The notes below the pieces were generated by a model, which ran no database searches, had not been told where the DNA came from, and saw only the letters and a list, made by a program, of their open reading frames with translations. The position numbers and the translations under genes were made by a program. A stretch of 63,673 nt of DNA, taken from positions 1 through 63,673 of the forward strand of contig NZ_MOEN01000007.1 of NCBI RefSeq assembly GCF_001968985.1, read 5' to 3'. This document shows positions 25,875 through 36,883 of this stretch, piece after piece (the first letter of the stretch is position 1; each line of letters begins with the position of its first letter). Source of the DNA: Desulfurobacterium indicum. GTDB lineage: Bacteria > Aquificota > Aquificia > Desulfurobacteriales > Desulfurobacteriaceae.

Positions 25875-27074
25875 TCACTTCTCCTCTATGTTTTTCAGAG
25901 GGCACATTATATCTTCGCCGAGGAAACTTCCTGTTTTTGCGTAGCCTCTTGCTCTACATCCGCCGCATTCCTGCTTATACTCGCAATCTCTGCATATTCC
26001 ACCAAGTTCAGGTTCGTAACCATACTCTTTTTTGAACGCTTCTTTCAGTTCTTCAAGCTTAACAGGGTTTTTAATTTCGTCAAATCCATATACGTCAGGA
26101 TTGAATCCTCTTGCCAGTTTAATTGCTTTGAAGTCAGGCGTATCTATGGCTATTTTGCTTAGTTTTTTCTCTCTTATGTTTCCTACTTTCATTGGAACGT
26201 AAGCACAGGGCCATACGTCACCGTTTGGAAGGATATGGAATCTTGTAATTCCAGCCGGGCATCCTATAGGTTTTACTCTCGGGAATACATTTATTTTACC
26301 CTCTTTATACTCTTCGGTCATTTTATCTTTAAGCCATGTTGTATAGCATGGAGCACAGATTGGTTTTAGCCATACATTGGAAGTTTTCTGTCTTTCGTAG
26401 ATGTATTCAAATACTTCCCTTGCCTCTTCCGGTGTTAAATCGGGTAGATTTTTACCTCTTCCCGTTGTGATCAAAAATACGAAGTATATTCTGTACGTGC
26501 CTAATTCTTCTGCAAGGTCTATTATTGCTGGAATTTCGTCCTTGTTAAGTTTTGAGACGGTTGTATGGAATTGAAATCTCAGTCCCATCTTCTTGGCAAG
26601 TTTGAGATTATGATAGACTGTTTCAAAACAGCCTTTAAGTCCTCTTATTTCGTCGTGTTTTTCACCAACACCGTCGATGGAAACACCAACACGCCACATA
26701 CCAGCATCGAGGAGTTTTTTAATGTTTTCTTTGTTTAGAAGCGTTCCGTTTGTTGCCATAACAAGCTGCATTCTTGTGTTTTCAAAAGCAAACTTTATGA
26801 TGTCGTAAATATCTTCTCTAAGTAAAGGTTCACCGCCGGTTATCGCGAATTTAACAGGACCAAAGTGTTCCCAGATATCCATGATTAGGGATTTTGCTTC
26901 TTCAGTTGTAAGTTCGTCAGCCCATTTTCTTCCATGTCCTGATTCTATGGAGCAGTGTTTGCACTCAAGGTTACATTCATTTGTGCATGCCCATACGAAT
27001 TCTCCCGGCAGGTATGAGAAACATCCCAATCCTACTGTATCATTGTCAAAGATATACTCAAGGTTTATAGCCAT
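25875..27074 (-). CDS. Radical SAM/SPASM enzyme (AhbD/NirJ-like, second of the pair)
   Basis: A 399-residue radical SAM protein that leads the operon. The 4Fe-4S cysteines are 34, 38 and 41 (ECNLECKHCS) and the SAM-binding stretch is FAITGGEPLLRED. The SPASM part carries CAPCYTTWL, IGCPAGITRFHI, VWPCAYVP, GICRDCEYKQECGGCRA and MCPL. The architecture is like AhbD/NirJ heme-side-chain enzymes, but that group is broad and sequence alone cannot fix the substrate. GGAGG lies before ATG 27074. The pairing with a second SPASM enzyme and a PLP-fold protein is not one I know. Confidence 0.88.
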   Translation of the reverse strand: MAINLEYIFDNDTVGLGCFSYLPGEFVWACTNECNLECKHCSIESGHGRKWADELTTEEAKSLIMDIWEHFGPVKFAITGGEPLLREDIYDIIKFAFENTRMQLVMATNGTLLNKENIKKLLDAGMWRVGVSIDGVGEKHDEIRGLKGCFETVYHNLKLAKKMGLRFQFHTTVSKLNKDEIPAIIDLAEELGTYRIYFVFLITTGRGKNLPDLTPEEAREVFEYIYERQKTSNVWLKPICAPCYTTWLKDKMTEEYKEGKINVFPRVKPIGCPAGITRFHILPNGDVWPCAYVPMKVGNIREKKLSKIAIDTPDFKAIKLARGFNPDVYGFDEIKNPVKLEELKEAFKKEYGYEPELGGICRDCEYKQECGGCRARGYAKTGSFLGEDIMCPLKNIEEK

Positions 27075-27150
27075 TGAATCCTCCCATTAAAAGTCTTCTT
27101 ACAAAGTATATCAAAAGTTTGGGGAAAAATTGGAAATTTAAGATATGGTG

Positions 27151-27176
27151 AAAAGCTCCGGGAAGGCTCCCGGAGC
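27151..27176 (-). terminator. Intrinsic terminator of the symporter/Usp operon
   Basis: GCTCCGGGA (27155-27163) pairs with TCCCGGAGC (27168-27176) around a 4-base loop. On the minus strand it is followed by TTTT. It sits directly after the symporter stop and separates it from the radical-SAM operon. Confidence 0.8.
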
Positions 27177-27183
27177 AGGAAGG

Positions 27184-28788
27184 TTATTTTTTACAGTGTG
27201 CTATTGCCATAAATTCTTCAACTTTTCCTTTGTCTTTTGTTGCCATGCTGACAAGAATGAAAACGATGAGAGCTACGGGAATGCTGTAAAGGGCAGGATT
27301 AACCAATACCGGAAGTCCCAGGAGTGTTTTTAGTTTGAAAAATCTTGCAAATGTAAAGAGAAGGGAAACTGCAAGGCCTACCCACATACCTGCAATAATT
27401 CCCTGTCTTGTTAGTTTTTTCCACCATACTGTAAGAACAAGAGCAGGTGCAAATGTACTTGCTGCAATTCCAAAGCTCATTCCAACTAACATTCCAACGT
27501 TCTGGTTTTTAAGCCATATTGCAAGGAGTAGTGATATGGCGGATAAAACGAAAACAGCCTTTTTGGCAAAGGATACTCTTTCCTCATCAGTGCTGTCAGG
27601 ACGAAGGATGGAGGCGTAAAGGTCGTGAGCAATGCTTGTTGTTGCAGTAATAAGAAGACCGGTACAGGTACTGAGCATCGCTGCTAAAGCACCAGCGGCT
27701 ATAAGTCCTAAGAACAACTCTCCTCCTAATTTTTGCCCCAGCATTGGAACAGCCATGTTTGTTGCTATTCCTTTTTTTCCGGTTGCGACAAGGGTTACAA
27801 GGTCTGGATATAGGATGTACATGATTGCAAGTCCTACAAAAAGAACGGCAGTGTAAAAGATGGCAAGTCCCCATATCGTAAATTCGATGCTTCGTTGGGC
27901 AGCTTTTGCACTTTTAACGGTGTAGAATCTTATGAGGATGTGGGGAAGTCCCAGAACGCCGAAGAAGAGCCCTAAAATCAGGCTTAAATGGTTCCAGAAG
28001 TCTCTAAGTCCAACGCCAGGTGTTAATCCTGAAGGGGCACCTGCAAGGGCTGCTCTTACCGTTTTAATTGCTTCGTGAGCAGAACCTGCGTTTTTCACCA
28101 GGTCAGGAGCCTGCTTTGCGGCAACAACAGGGGGAACTATTTCTTTAGCAGCTTTGATTATTCCAAAAGGATTGCCCTTAAAAAACATAACAGATGCTGC
28201 AATGAGAAGAAGAAGCATCGCGCCGAGCAGGACGATACCTTGAATTGCCTGGTTAAAGGTTGTTCCTTTCATTCCTCCTAAAACGACAAGCACGGTTATT
28301 AAGACTCCAGAAACAATAACGGTGGTATGATATTGCCATCCTAAAAGTAGTTTGAACAGATGTCCAGCGCCGACTATTTGAGGAACAAGGTAGAGGGCTG
28401 ACAGAACGAGTGTGATTATCATGGAGATTGTTCTGATATTTTTGTCCTGTCCGAAACGAGTTCCTATGACATCTGCAACGGTAAATTTCCCTGCATTTTT
28501 AAGAGGTCCTGCGACTAAAAAGAGAACTGCCATCCATGTTGCAAAAAAGCCGAGAGCAAGCCACCATCCGTCTATGCCCATTATCGCAATGGCACCTGCG
28601 ACTCCCAGAAAGCTTGCTGCACTGCAGTAGTCTCCAAACATTGCCATTCCGTTGATTTTCCATGGAATTTCTCCACCTGCTACGAAAAATGAACTGGATG
28701 TCCTTGTGTGCTTTCGGAAATAGAAGCTTACGTATATGGAGACAAGAACGCTTATGGCAACTATTATAAATGCTATAGGATATGTCAT
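27184..28788 (-). CDS. Sodium:solute symporter, ActP (acetate permease)-like
   Basis: An inner-membrane transporter of 534 residues with about thirteen helices of the SSS family. Family stretches include WKINGMAMFGDYCSAASFLG near residue 43, GLFFGVLGLPHILIRFYTV near 272 and AAMLSTCTGLLITATTSIAHD near 366, typical of ActP/VC_2705-type acetate or short-chain carboxylate carriers. Its start overlaps the upstream Usp-fusion gene by 4 bases. In other bacteria actP is preceded by the small DUF485 gene yjcH; here that partner appears fused to a universal stress domain. Uptake of acetate or another monocarboxylate driven by Na+ is the best guess. Confidence 0.85.
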   Translation of the reverse strand: MTYPIAFIIVAISVLVSIYVSFYFRKHTRTSSSFFVAGGEIPWKINGMAMFGDYCSAASFLGVAGAIAIMGIDGWWLALGFFATWMAVLFLVAGPLKNAGKFTVADVIGTRFGQDKNIRTISMIITLVLSALYLVPQIVGAGHLFKLLLGWQYHTTVIVSGVLITVLVVLGGMKGTTFNQAIQGIVLLGAMLLLLIAASVMFFKGNPFGIIKAAKEIVPPVVAAKQAPDLVKNAGSAHEAIKTVRAALAGAPSGLTPGVGLRDFWNHLSLILGLFFGVLGLPHILIRFYTVKSAKAAQRSIEFTIWGLAIFYTAVLFVGLAIMYILYPDLVTLVATGKKGIATNMAVPMLGQKLGGELFLGLIAAGALAAMLSTCTGLLITATTSIAHDLYASILRPDSTDEERVSFAKKAVFVLSAISLLLAIWLKNQNVGMLVGMSFGIAASTFAPALVLTVWWKKLTRQGIIAGMWVGLAVSLLFTFARFFKLKTLLGLPVLVNPALYSIPVALIVFILVSMATKDKGKVEEFMAIAHCKK

Positions 28789-29516
28789 TGTGTCTTACCT
28801 CCGATCTGTTTGTTTATGTAAATTCGGGTTAATATGATTCCGGAAATTACAAGAAATATGCCTGACCATATTCCGAATGGAAGCCCTACGATTTCAAGAG
28901 CAGCGATGTTTTTAAACGGTTTTGAAGTTATGATTGCTGCGAAAAAGTAGATGACGCACAGTATAAAGAATAGTGTTCCCATTGATTTAAAGTTTTCTCT
29001 GACAAGTGCAGGATCGTATTTGCAGGGGATTTCTTCTTTTTTCTCTCCCTTTTCCAGACTTTTTGCCAGAGAGATGATGTCTTCAATGTTCATCCATCCT
29101 TTCCGGACAATCAGGACAGGTCTTTCAGAGTTTTCGACGACCGATTGAGCTATGCTTCCAAGGTATAGTTTTTCTACTCCTTTAATGCCGGAATCTCCTA
29201 AAATTATGAGATCGGCGTCTTCTTCGTTGGCTGTTTCTATGATGTTACCGGCGATAGCTCCTGTTTTTTTTACTGTTTTTACTTTTACTCCGTGTTTTTT
29301 TGCATAGGTTTCAGCAACTGTTAGAGGATCATCTGTTACAAAGTGATCAGGTGGTGCTTCGAGCATTTTTTCTGCTGGTAGAAGAGGAAGAGCTTCTTCT
29401 ACGTTGATAACGGTTAGTGGGACTTTGTGTTCCCGTGCAATTTCCACCGCTTTTTTAAATGCACCGAAAGAAGCGGAGAAATTGTCCACGGCTACAAGGA
29501 GTTTTCGGAACCCCAT
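28785..29516 (-). CDS. Universal stress protein fused to a DUF485-like membrane domain
   Basis: A 243-residue two-part protein. Residues 1-140 are a UspA domain: start KLLVAVDNFSASFGAF and the ATP-binding GDSGIKGVEKLYLGS then PVLIV. Residues 170-243 hold two membrane helices (FFILCVIYFFAAIIT and FGIWSGIFLVISGIILT) ending in RIYINKQ. This size and ending recall DUF485/YjcH, the small partner normally next to actP. The gene directly precedes the ActP-like symporter with an ATGA overlap, so a nucleotide-responsive Usp domain tethered to the transporter is a reasonable hypothesis. The Usp part is secure; the DUF485 match is by pattern. Confidence 0.75.
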   Translation of the reverse strand: MGFRKLLVAVDNFSASFGAFKKAVEIAREHKVPLTVINVEEALPLLPAEKMLEAPPDHFVTDDPLTVAETYAKKHGVKVKTVKKTGAIAGNIIETANEEDADLIILGDSGIKGVEKLYLGSIAQSVVENSERPVLIVRKGWMNIEDIISLAKSLEKGEKKEEIPCKYDPALVRENFKSMGTLFFILCVIYFFAAIITSKPFKNIAALEIVGLPFGIWSGIFLVISGIILTRIYINKQIGGKTQ

Positions 29517-29681
29517 CTGTCACCTCCAGAGATGTAAAAAAAATGTTAAAGCTATGTAAAAATTATGTAAAATTTCCATAATAAATGCAAGATGTCTTAT
29601 ATCTATTTTTAGTTATATTTTTATCTATAGGAGATTCCTTCGTGTATAATCGGCCGTGAAATTCCTATAATGGAGAAATTG

Positions 29682-30677
29682 ATGAAACGGGTACTCATCT
29701 TTCAAACCGCTTTTATAGGAGACCTTGTTCTGGTTTCTTCTCTCATTAAGTCGGTTGCGAAGACTTATGGTGATTCAAAAGTTTTTCTGGTTTGTAAGAG
29801 GGGATACGAATCGATATATGAGGGATTTAAGTATTTGGAAGGTGTTATTCCTTATGATAAGAAAGGTATCAGGAAATTTGCCTCCAGACTGAAAAGTATG
29901 AATTTCGATGCGGTTTTTTCACCTCACCGTTCTCACAGAACTTCAACGCTTCTTTTTTTAAGCAGGATACCTCAAAGGGTTGGTTTTAGTAATGCCGGTT
30001 TTTCTTTTCTTTACACTAAACGAGTTACTTACAGACAGGGTATTCATGAGGTGGAGAGAAATTCGGAGCTTTTGACTGCTGTTAATCCCGGTGCTGAAAT
30101 AGATATTCAACCTGAACTTTTTGTTTCAGACGAAGAGAAAAATCATATAAGGGAGAAATTTTCTCTTAATTTTCCTTTTGCCGTTATAGCTCCTGGTTCT
30201 GTCTGGCCCACGAAAAGATGGCTTCCGGAATATTTTGCTTCTGTCGGCAGATACTTGATGGAAGAGAAAGGGCTTGTGCCTGTTATTGTGGGAAGTATAG
30301 CAGATGTTCCTGTAGCCGAGGAGGTTTTTAACAGGATTCCTTTTGCCGTTAACACCGCCGGTAAGACAAGTTTAAGAGAATTTATGGCGCTTATTGCCGA
30401 AAGTAATGTAGTTATTACTAACGATTCGTCTCCGACCCACTTTGCCTCTGCTTTTAGAAAACCTGTTATCACAATATTTGGACCTACGGTAATAGATTTT
30501 GGATTCTATCCTCTTGGAGAGAATGCAAGAGTCGCAGAAATTTCTCTTCCGTGTCGGCCGTGCGGTATTCACGGTGGGAAAAGATGTCCCAAAAAACACT
30601 TTAGGTGTATGAGGGAGCTTACTCCGGATAAAGTTTATCCTCTGATAAATGATGTCCTAAAAAATGTGGAAATTTGA
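29682..30677 (+). CDS. Glycosyltransferase family 9, lipopolysaccharide heptosyltransferase II-like
   Basis: Adds heptose from ADP-heptose to the LPS inner core at the cytoplasmic face of the inner membrane. The 331-residue protein has the N-terminal FQTAFIGDLVLVSSLIKSV, the motif APGSVWPTKRWLPEYF near residue 172, and TNDSSPTHFASAF with FGPT in the nucleotide-sugar site. The Cys-rich end (PCRPCGIHGGKRCPKK) is common in GT9 enzymes. ATG 29682 is favoured over ATG 29670 because GGAGA precedes it by a normal distance. A second family member is at 54358. The organism therefore has a Gram-negative outer membrane. Confidence 0.88.
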   Translation: MKRVLIFQTAFIGDLVLVSSLIKSVAKTYGDSKVFLVCKRGYESIYEGFKYLEGVIPYDKKGIRKFASRLKSMNFDAVFSPHRSHRTSTLLFLSRIPQRVGFSNAGFSFLYTKRVTYRQGIHEVERNSELLTAVNPGAEIDIQPELFVSDEEKNHIREKFSLNFPFAVIAPGSVWPTKRWLPEYFASVGRYLMEEKGLVPVIVGSIADVPVAEEVFNRIPFAVNTAGKTSLREFMALIAESNVVITNDSSPTHFASAFRKPVITIFGPTVIDFGFYPLGENARVAEISLPCRPCGIHGGKRCPKKHFRCMRELTPDKVYPLINDVLKNVEI

Positions 30678-30696
30678 AAAAAATCGAGATTGGCAG

Positions 30697-30724
30697 TTGA
30701 CACCCTAAAAAATCATCCTATATT
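30697..30724 (+). promoter_or_regulatory. Promoter of the tRNA-Val/tRNA-Asp pair
   Basis: TTGACA (30697-30702) and TATATT (30719-30724) are separated by 16 bases. The distance to the mature tRNA-Val 5' end is 16 bases. The architecture is nearly the same as that of the tRNA-Phe promoter. Confidence 0.75.
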
Positions 30725-30740
30725 TCTTTATCGTCAATTC

Positions 30741-30816
30741 GGGCGGATAGCTCAGCTGGGAGAGCACCAGCCTTACAAGCTGGGGGTCACAGGTTCGATC
30801 CCTGTTCCGCCCACCA
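30741..30816 (+). tRNA. tRNA-Val (anticodon TAC)
   Basis: 76 bases. The acceptor GGGCGGA pairs with TCCGCCC, the D-arm is AGCTCAGCTGGGAGAGC, the anticodon loop CTTACAA reads GUA, the T-loop is GGTTCGATCC, and CCA is encoded. Confidence 0.97.
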
Positions 30817-30828
30817 TTTTCTTCCTTA

Positions 30829-30907
30829 GGGGACGTAGTTCAGCTCTGGTTAGAACGCCGGCCTGTCACGCCGGAGGTCGCGGGTTCGAGTCCCGTCGTC
30901 CCCGCCA
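30829..30907 (+). tRNA. tRNA-Asp (anticodon GTC)
   Basis: 79 bases. The acceptor GGGGACG pairs with CGTCCCC, the anticodon loop CTGTCAC reads GAC/GAU, the discriminator is G as expected for Asp, and CCA is encoded. It lies 12 bases after tRNA-Val. Its 3' half is overlapped on the other strand by the end of the thiD frame. Confidence 0.97.
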
Positions 30908-31639
30908 CTCACGGCATTCAAGGTTTATCTTCTGTTTTCCACTTCCTGCAAATACGGCTTTTTCCCTGAATTCCTGCAAAAATTTACAACTCTTCTTGAA
31001 GGCAGTTTTCAAGTCGGTTTTCATTAATAGTGTAAGAAGGTATGATGAGAAAGCACATCCTGTTCCTCTAACTTCCTCTTTTTTTCTTATTCTGTGGGAA
31101 ATTTTAAGGGTTTCTTTTCCGTTTTCTATTAAGATGTCTTCAACTTTGTTGTCTTTTACAATCCCTTTTACTATTATGCTTGCCTGAATTCCATCGATAT
31201 ATTTTTTAAGCTGCTGATATTCCGAATAATTCGGAGTAATTACGGTGGAAGCTTCCAGCAGTGGTTTGATACTACTTATGTTCTCTACAAATGTTTTTCC
31301 GGATGTTGGTTTTAAAACGGGATCAAATACGGTTAGAATTTTATTTTCCTTTATAAAATTTGCTATCCAGATGTTAAGCTCTCTGTCGTGATGTGGAAGG
31401 CCGATTTTTATTCCTGAGATTTTAAAGTCTTCCTGTATTGCCTTTATCTGATTTTTTATAAGATCGGCCGGTTGAAACAGTATGTCAGTAACACCTGCGG
31501 TATTTTGAGCCGTATTGGCGGTTATGACAGCTGTTCCATAAAATCCAGAATATCTGAATATTGATGTATCTCTTAATATGCCAGCTCCCCCGGTTGGGTC
31601 AAAGCCGGCAATTGTTAAAAGAGTTTCGGGCTTTTCCAT
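30866..31639 (-). CDS. thiD: Hydroxymethylpyrimidine/phosphomethylpyrimidine kinase
   Basis: Phosphorylates HMP and HMP-P in thiamine synthesis. The 257-residue protein has TIAGFDPTGGAGILRD at the N-terminus, the substrate region VITANTAQNT, DPVLKPTSG near residue 126, TPNYSEY near 154 and the anion hole GTGCAFSSYL near 205. Translation runs past the natural family end: the last 14 or so residues (EWRGRRDSNPRPPA) are read from the antisense of tRNA-Asp, and the stop falls on the anticodon. The start lies 2 bases after alaS. It is the last gene of the recA operon. Confidence 0.92.
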   Translation of the reverse strand: MEKPETLLTIAGFDPTGGAGILRDTSIFRYSGFYGTAVITANTAQNTAGVTDILFQPADLIKNQIKAIQEDFKISGIKIGLPHHDRELNIWIANFIKENKILTVFDPVLKPTSGKTFVENISSIKPLLEASTVITPNYSEYQQLKKYIDGIQASIIVKGIVKDNKVEDILIENGKETLKISHRIRKKEEVRGTGCAFSSYLLTLLMKTDLKTAFKKSCKFLQEFREKAVFAGSGKQKINLECREWRGRRDSNPRPPA

Positions 31640-31641
31640 AA

Positions 31642-34281
<2,640 letters not shown>

Positions 34282-34311
34282 TTATGCGTGGTTATGCAGG
34301 TAAAAATTGGG

Positions 34312-34746
34312 CTATATTTTACCAGAGATTAGGTTGTGAATTTCCGTGAATGAAAAGCCCCTCTGTTGTAGAAATCTGATTACTTTGTCTTTCTGAAGTT
34401 TCAGGTTTTTCCCGAACCGTTTTTCCAGCGTTTTTTTAATGAAAGAGTAGTCAAATTCGATTTCCATAATGATTCTGTCCGCAACTTCTTCCGATATACC
34501 TTTCTGGCGCATGTAGAATCGGATTTTTCTCCTTCCCCATCCTTTTTCCATTTTTGCGACAGCGTAGTTAAATCCAGTTCTATAGTCAGAAAGATAGCCG
34601 TTTTCTTTTAAGTATTTAATTACTTTTTCACAGTCAATTTCGGGGAAGCGACGGTTTAGTTTAAATACGAGTTCCTTTTCTGTGTAATCTTTCCGGCTCA
34701 ACAGCCGGAGAGAGTAGGTAAGTGCTTCTTTAAATTTTGAGTTCAC
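34312..34746 (-). CDS. recX: Regulatory protein RecX
   Basis: Modulates RecA filaments. The 144-residue protein is a set of three-helix repeats with the RecX signatures LLSRKDYTEKELVFKL near residue 16, YLKENGYLSDYRTGFNYA near 44, and KGWGRRKIRFYMRQKG near 68. The GTG start is within the end of the pilT-like gene (17-base overlap). Its place in the recA operon supports the call. Confidence 0.9.
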   Translation of the reverse strand: MNSKFKEALTYSLRLLSRKDYTEKELVFKLNRRFPEIDCEKVIKYLKENGYLSDYRTGFNYAVAKMEKGWGRRKIRFYMRQKGISEEVADRIIMEIEFDYSFIKKTLEKRFGKNLKLQKDKVIRFLQQRGFSFTEIHNLISGKI

Positions 34747-35818
34747 CTGAGGTAATTCCTTCCATTCTTAGTTTAAGGTCATCCGCTCGTGTTGCATATT
34801 TAAGAGCGTCTTCTTTTGTTATAAGTCCGTTTTTCCACAGCTGATAAAGTGATTGGTCAAATGTTTGTGAACCATATGTTTCTCTTCCTTTTTCGATAAA
34901 GTTAGGAATCTCTTCTGTCAGTTCCGGATTCAGGATTCTCTCTTTTATAGCTTCTGTTGTTATCATGACTTCAACTGCCGGAACTCTTCCTTTTCCGTCG
35001 GCTTTCGGTAGGAGTCTCTGGGAAATAGTAGCTTTTAATACGGAAGCGAGCTGGTATCTAATTGCCTGTTGGTGGTATGGAGGGAAGAAAGAGACTATAC
35101 GATAGATGGTTTCCTTGGCATCGAGAGTGTGGAGTGTTGAAAATACGAGGTGTCCCGTTTCAGCAGCATCAAGTGCAGTTCTCACAGTTTCAGGGTCTCT
35201 CATTTCACCAACCAGGATTACGTCAGGGTCTTCACGAAGGGCGGCTTTCAATGCGGAGAAGAAATCTTCTGCATCAACGCCGACTTCTCTCTGATAAAAG
35301 ATAGATTTTATATCTCTGTGAAGGTATTCTATAGGGTCTTCAATTGTTATTACCACTCTTGAATCTTTGTGGTTTAATTCGTTAAGCATTGCTGCCAGAG
35401 TGGTTGATTTACCTGAACCTGTTGTTCCTGTAACCAGAACAAGGCCTCTGTGTTCAAGGGCAATCTTTTTAATAATTTCAGGAAGGTTTAGCTCTTCTAT
35501 TGTCGGAATTTTTGTAGGAATTGTTCTCATAACTATGGCAAACGTATTTCTCTGTTTGAAAATGTTAACCCTGAACCTTCCGACGCCGGGAATGCTGTAA
35601 GAAGTATCGTAGTTTTTTAGTATAGGTATCTCTTTTTTCTTCTCTATCGGTAGGATTGTTTTTACAAATTCAAATATTTCTACACCGGTTAATTCGGGAA
35701 AGTTTGTTTTTACAAGTCTTCCCTGAATACGAAATATGGGTGCCATTTTCATTCTTAAGTGGATATCAGATGCGCCCAGGGCGAGAGCTTTCTCTAATAT
35801 CTCATTCAGAGTTGCCAT
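34730..35818 (-). CDS. pilT: Type IV pilus retraction ATPase PilT
   Basis: A hexameric cytoplasmic ATPase that disassembles type IV pili, giving twitching motility or DNA uptake. The 362-residue protein has the PilT N-terminal PAS-like part ([20 protein letters not shown]), Walker [15 protein letters not shown] near residue 130, Walker B region [15 protein letters not shown] and the His box [12 protein letters not shown]. It carries the PilT-specific [20 protein letters not shown] rather than the zinc module of PilB/GspE. It overlaps recA and recX by 17 bases each, so it is embedded in the recA-recX unit. Confidence 0.93.
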   Translation of the reverse strand: MATLNEILEKALALGASDIHLRMKMAPIFRIQGRLVKTNFPELTGVEIFEFVKTILPIEKKKEIPILKNYDTSYSIPGVGRFRVNIFKQRNTFAIVMRTIPTKIPTIEELNLPEIIKKIALEHRGLVLVTGTTGSGKSTTLAAMLNELNHKDSRVVITIEDPIEYLHRDIKSIFYQREVGVDAEDFFSALKAALREDPDVILVGEMRDPETVRTALDAAETGHLVFSTLHTLDAKETIYRIVSFFPPYHQQAIRYQLASVLKATISQRLLPKADGKGRVPAVEVMITTEAIKERILNPELTEEIPNFIEKGRETYGSQTFDQSLYQLWKNGLITKEDALKYATRADDLKLRMEGITSGELKI

Positions 35819-36803
35819 AAAGTTTCTCCTTTATTTTGGTTTCTATCTCTTCTGCCACTTCAGGATGTTCTTTAAGGTATTTTCTTGCGTTTTCCTTGCC
35901 CTGACCTAGTCTTGTGTTACCGTAGGAATACCAGGAGCCGCTCTTTTTAACGATTCCCAGTTTCTCTCCAAGATTTATGAGTTCTGCCCATCTTGATATG
36001 CCTTCTCCATAATAGATATCAACGAAAGCCTCCCTGAAGGGAGGAGCTAATTTATTCTTAACTATTTTCACCCTTGCAGAGTGCCCAAGTCTTTCGTCAT
36101 TTTTTCCTTTTATAGCTCCTGCGTTTCTTACTTCTATTCTTAGAGAAGAGTAGAATTTCAGAGCCCTTCCGCCGGTGGTAGTTTCGTTTGGTCCGTAACC
36201 CATTCCTCCGATTTTTTCCCTTACCTGGTTAATAAAAATCAAAGCCGCGTTGCTTTTATTTGTTGCGGCGGTTAATTTTCTGAGAGCCTGGCTCATTAGT
36301 CTTGCCTGTAATCCTACGTGGGAATCTCCCATATCTCCTTTTAGTTCGGCTTCGGGAACAAGTGCAGCAACAGAATCAATAACAATCACATCAACGGCGC
36401 CACTTCTCACCAGAGTTTCTGCTATTTCAAGTGCCTGTTCTCCACTATCAGGTTGGGAAATTAAAAGTTCATCAAGGTTTATTCCCAGCTTTTTAGCATA
36501 AAGAGGATCAAGGGCATGCTCGGCATCAATGAATGCCGCTATCCCTCCCTGTTTTTGGGCGTTTGCTATTACGTGCAGTGCCAAAGTTGTTTTACCGGAA
36601 GATTCCGGTCCGTAAATTTCTGTAATTCTTCCTCTTGGGACACCGCCTATACCGGTTGCGTAGTCTATGCTTAAAGAGCCGGTGCTTATAGAGGGTATCT
36701 TTTCATTGGGTTTTTCACCCAAAAACATTACGGCACCTTCCCCATAGTCCTTCTTTATCTGTTTAAGAGCCTCTTTTAAAACTTTTGCTTTAGCGTCTTC
36801 CAT
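35802..36803 (-). CDS. recA: Recombinase RecA
   Basis: DNA strand-exchange and SOS regulator. The 333-residue protein has Walker [14 protein letters not shown] near residue 64, Walker [13 protein letters not shown] near 138, loop L1 ([20 protein letters not shown]), loop L2 region ([20 protein letters not shown]) and the [11 protein letters not shown] stretch. The family's acidic C-terminal tail is short. It leads the operon recA-pilT-recX-alaS-thiD. Confidence 0.98.
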   Translation of the reverse strand: MEDAKAKVLKEALKQIKKDYGEGAVMFLGEKPNEKIPSISTGSLSIDYATGIGGVPRGRITEIYGPESSGKTTLALHVIANAQKQGGIAAFIDAEHALDPLYAKKLGINLDELLISQPDSGEQALEIAETLVRSGAVDVIVIDSVAALVPEAELKGDMGDSHVGLQARLMSQALRKLTAATNKSNAALIFINQVREKIGGMGYGPNETTTGGRALKFYSSLRIEVRNAGAIKGKNDERLGHSARVKIVKNKLAPPFREAFVDIYYGEGISRWAELINLGEKLGIVKKSGSWYSYGNTRLGQGKENARKYLKEHPEVAEEIETKIKEKLYGNSE

Positions 36804-36883
36804 AATTTAAACCTCTGAAATTTTGTAATTGATGGTGAATTTCCACGTTGCATAATATTATAACTTAAATTTTGAACAGTTTT

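Noticed and set aside
30690-31187. Plus-strand frame with AQLGEHQPYKLGVTG and SSALVRTPACHAGG
   Set aside because: It runs through tRNA-Val and tRNA-Asp and then antisense to thiD; it is a well-known type of tRNA-derived artefact.
35062-35362. Plus-strand frames inside pilT
   Set aside because: Shadows of the PilT coding frame with no ribosome site or family match.
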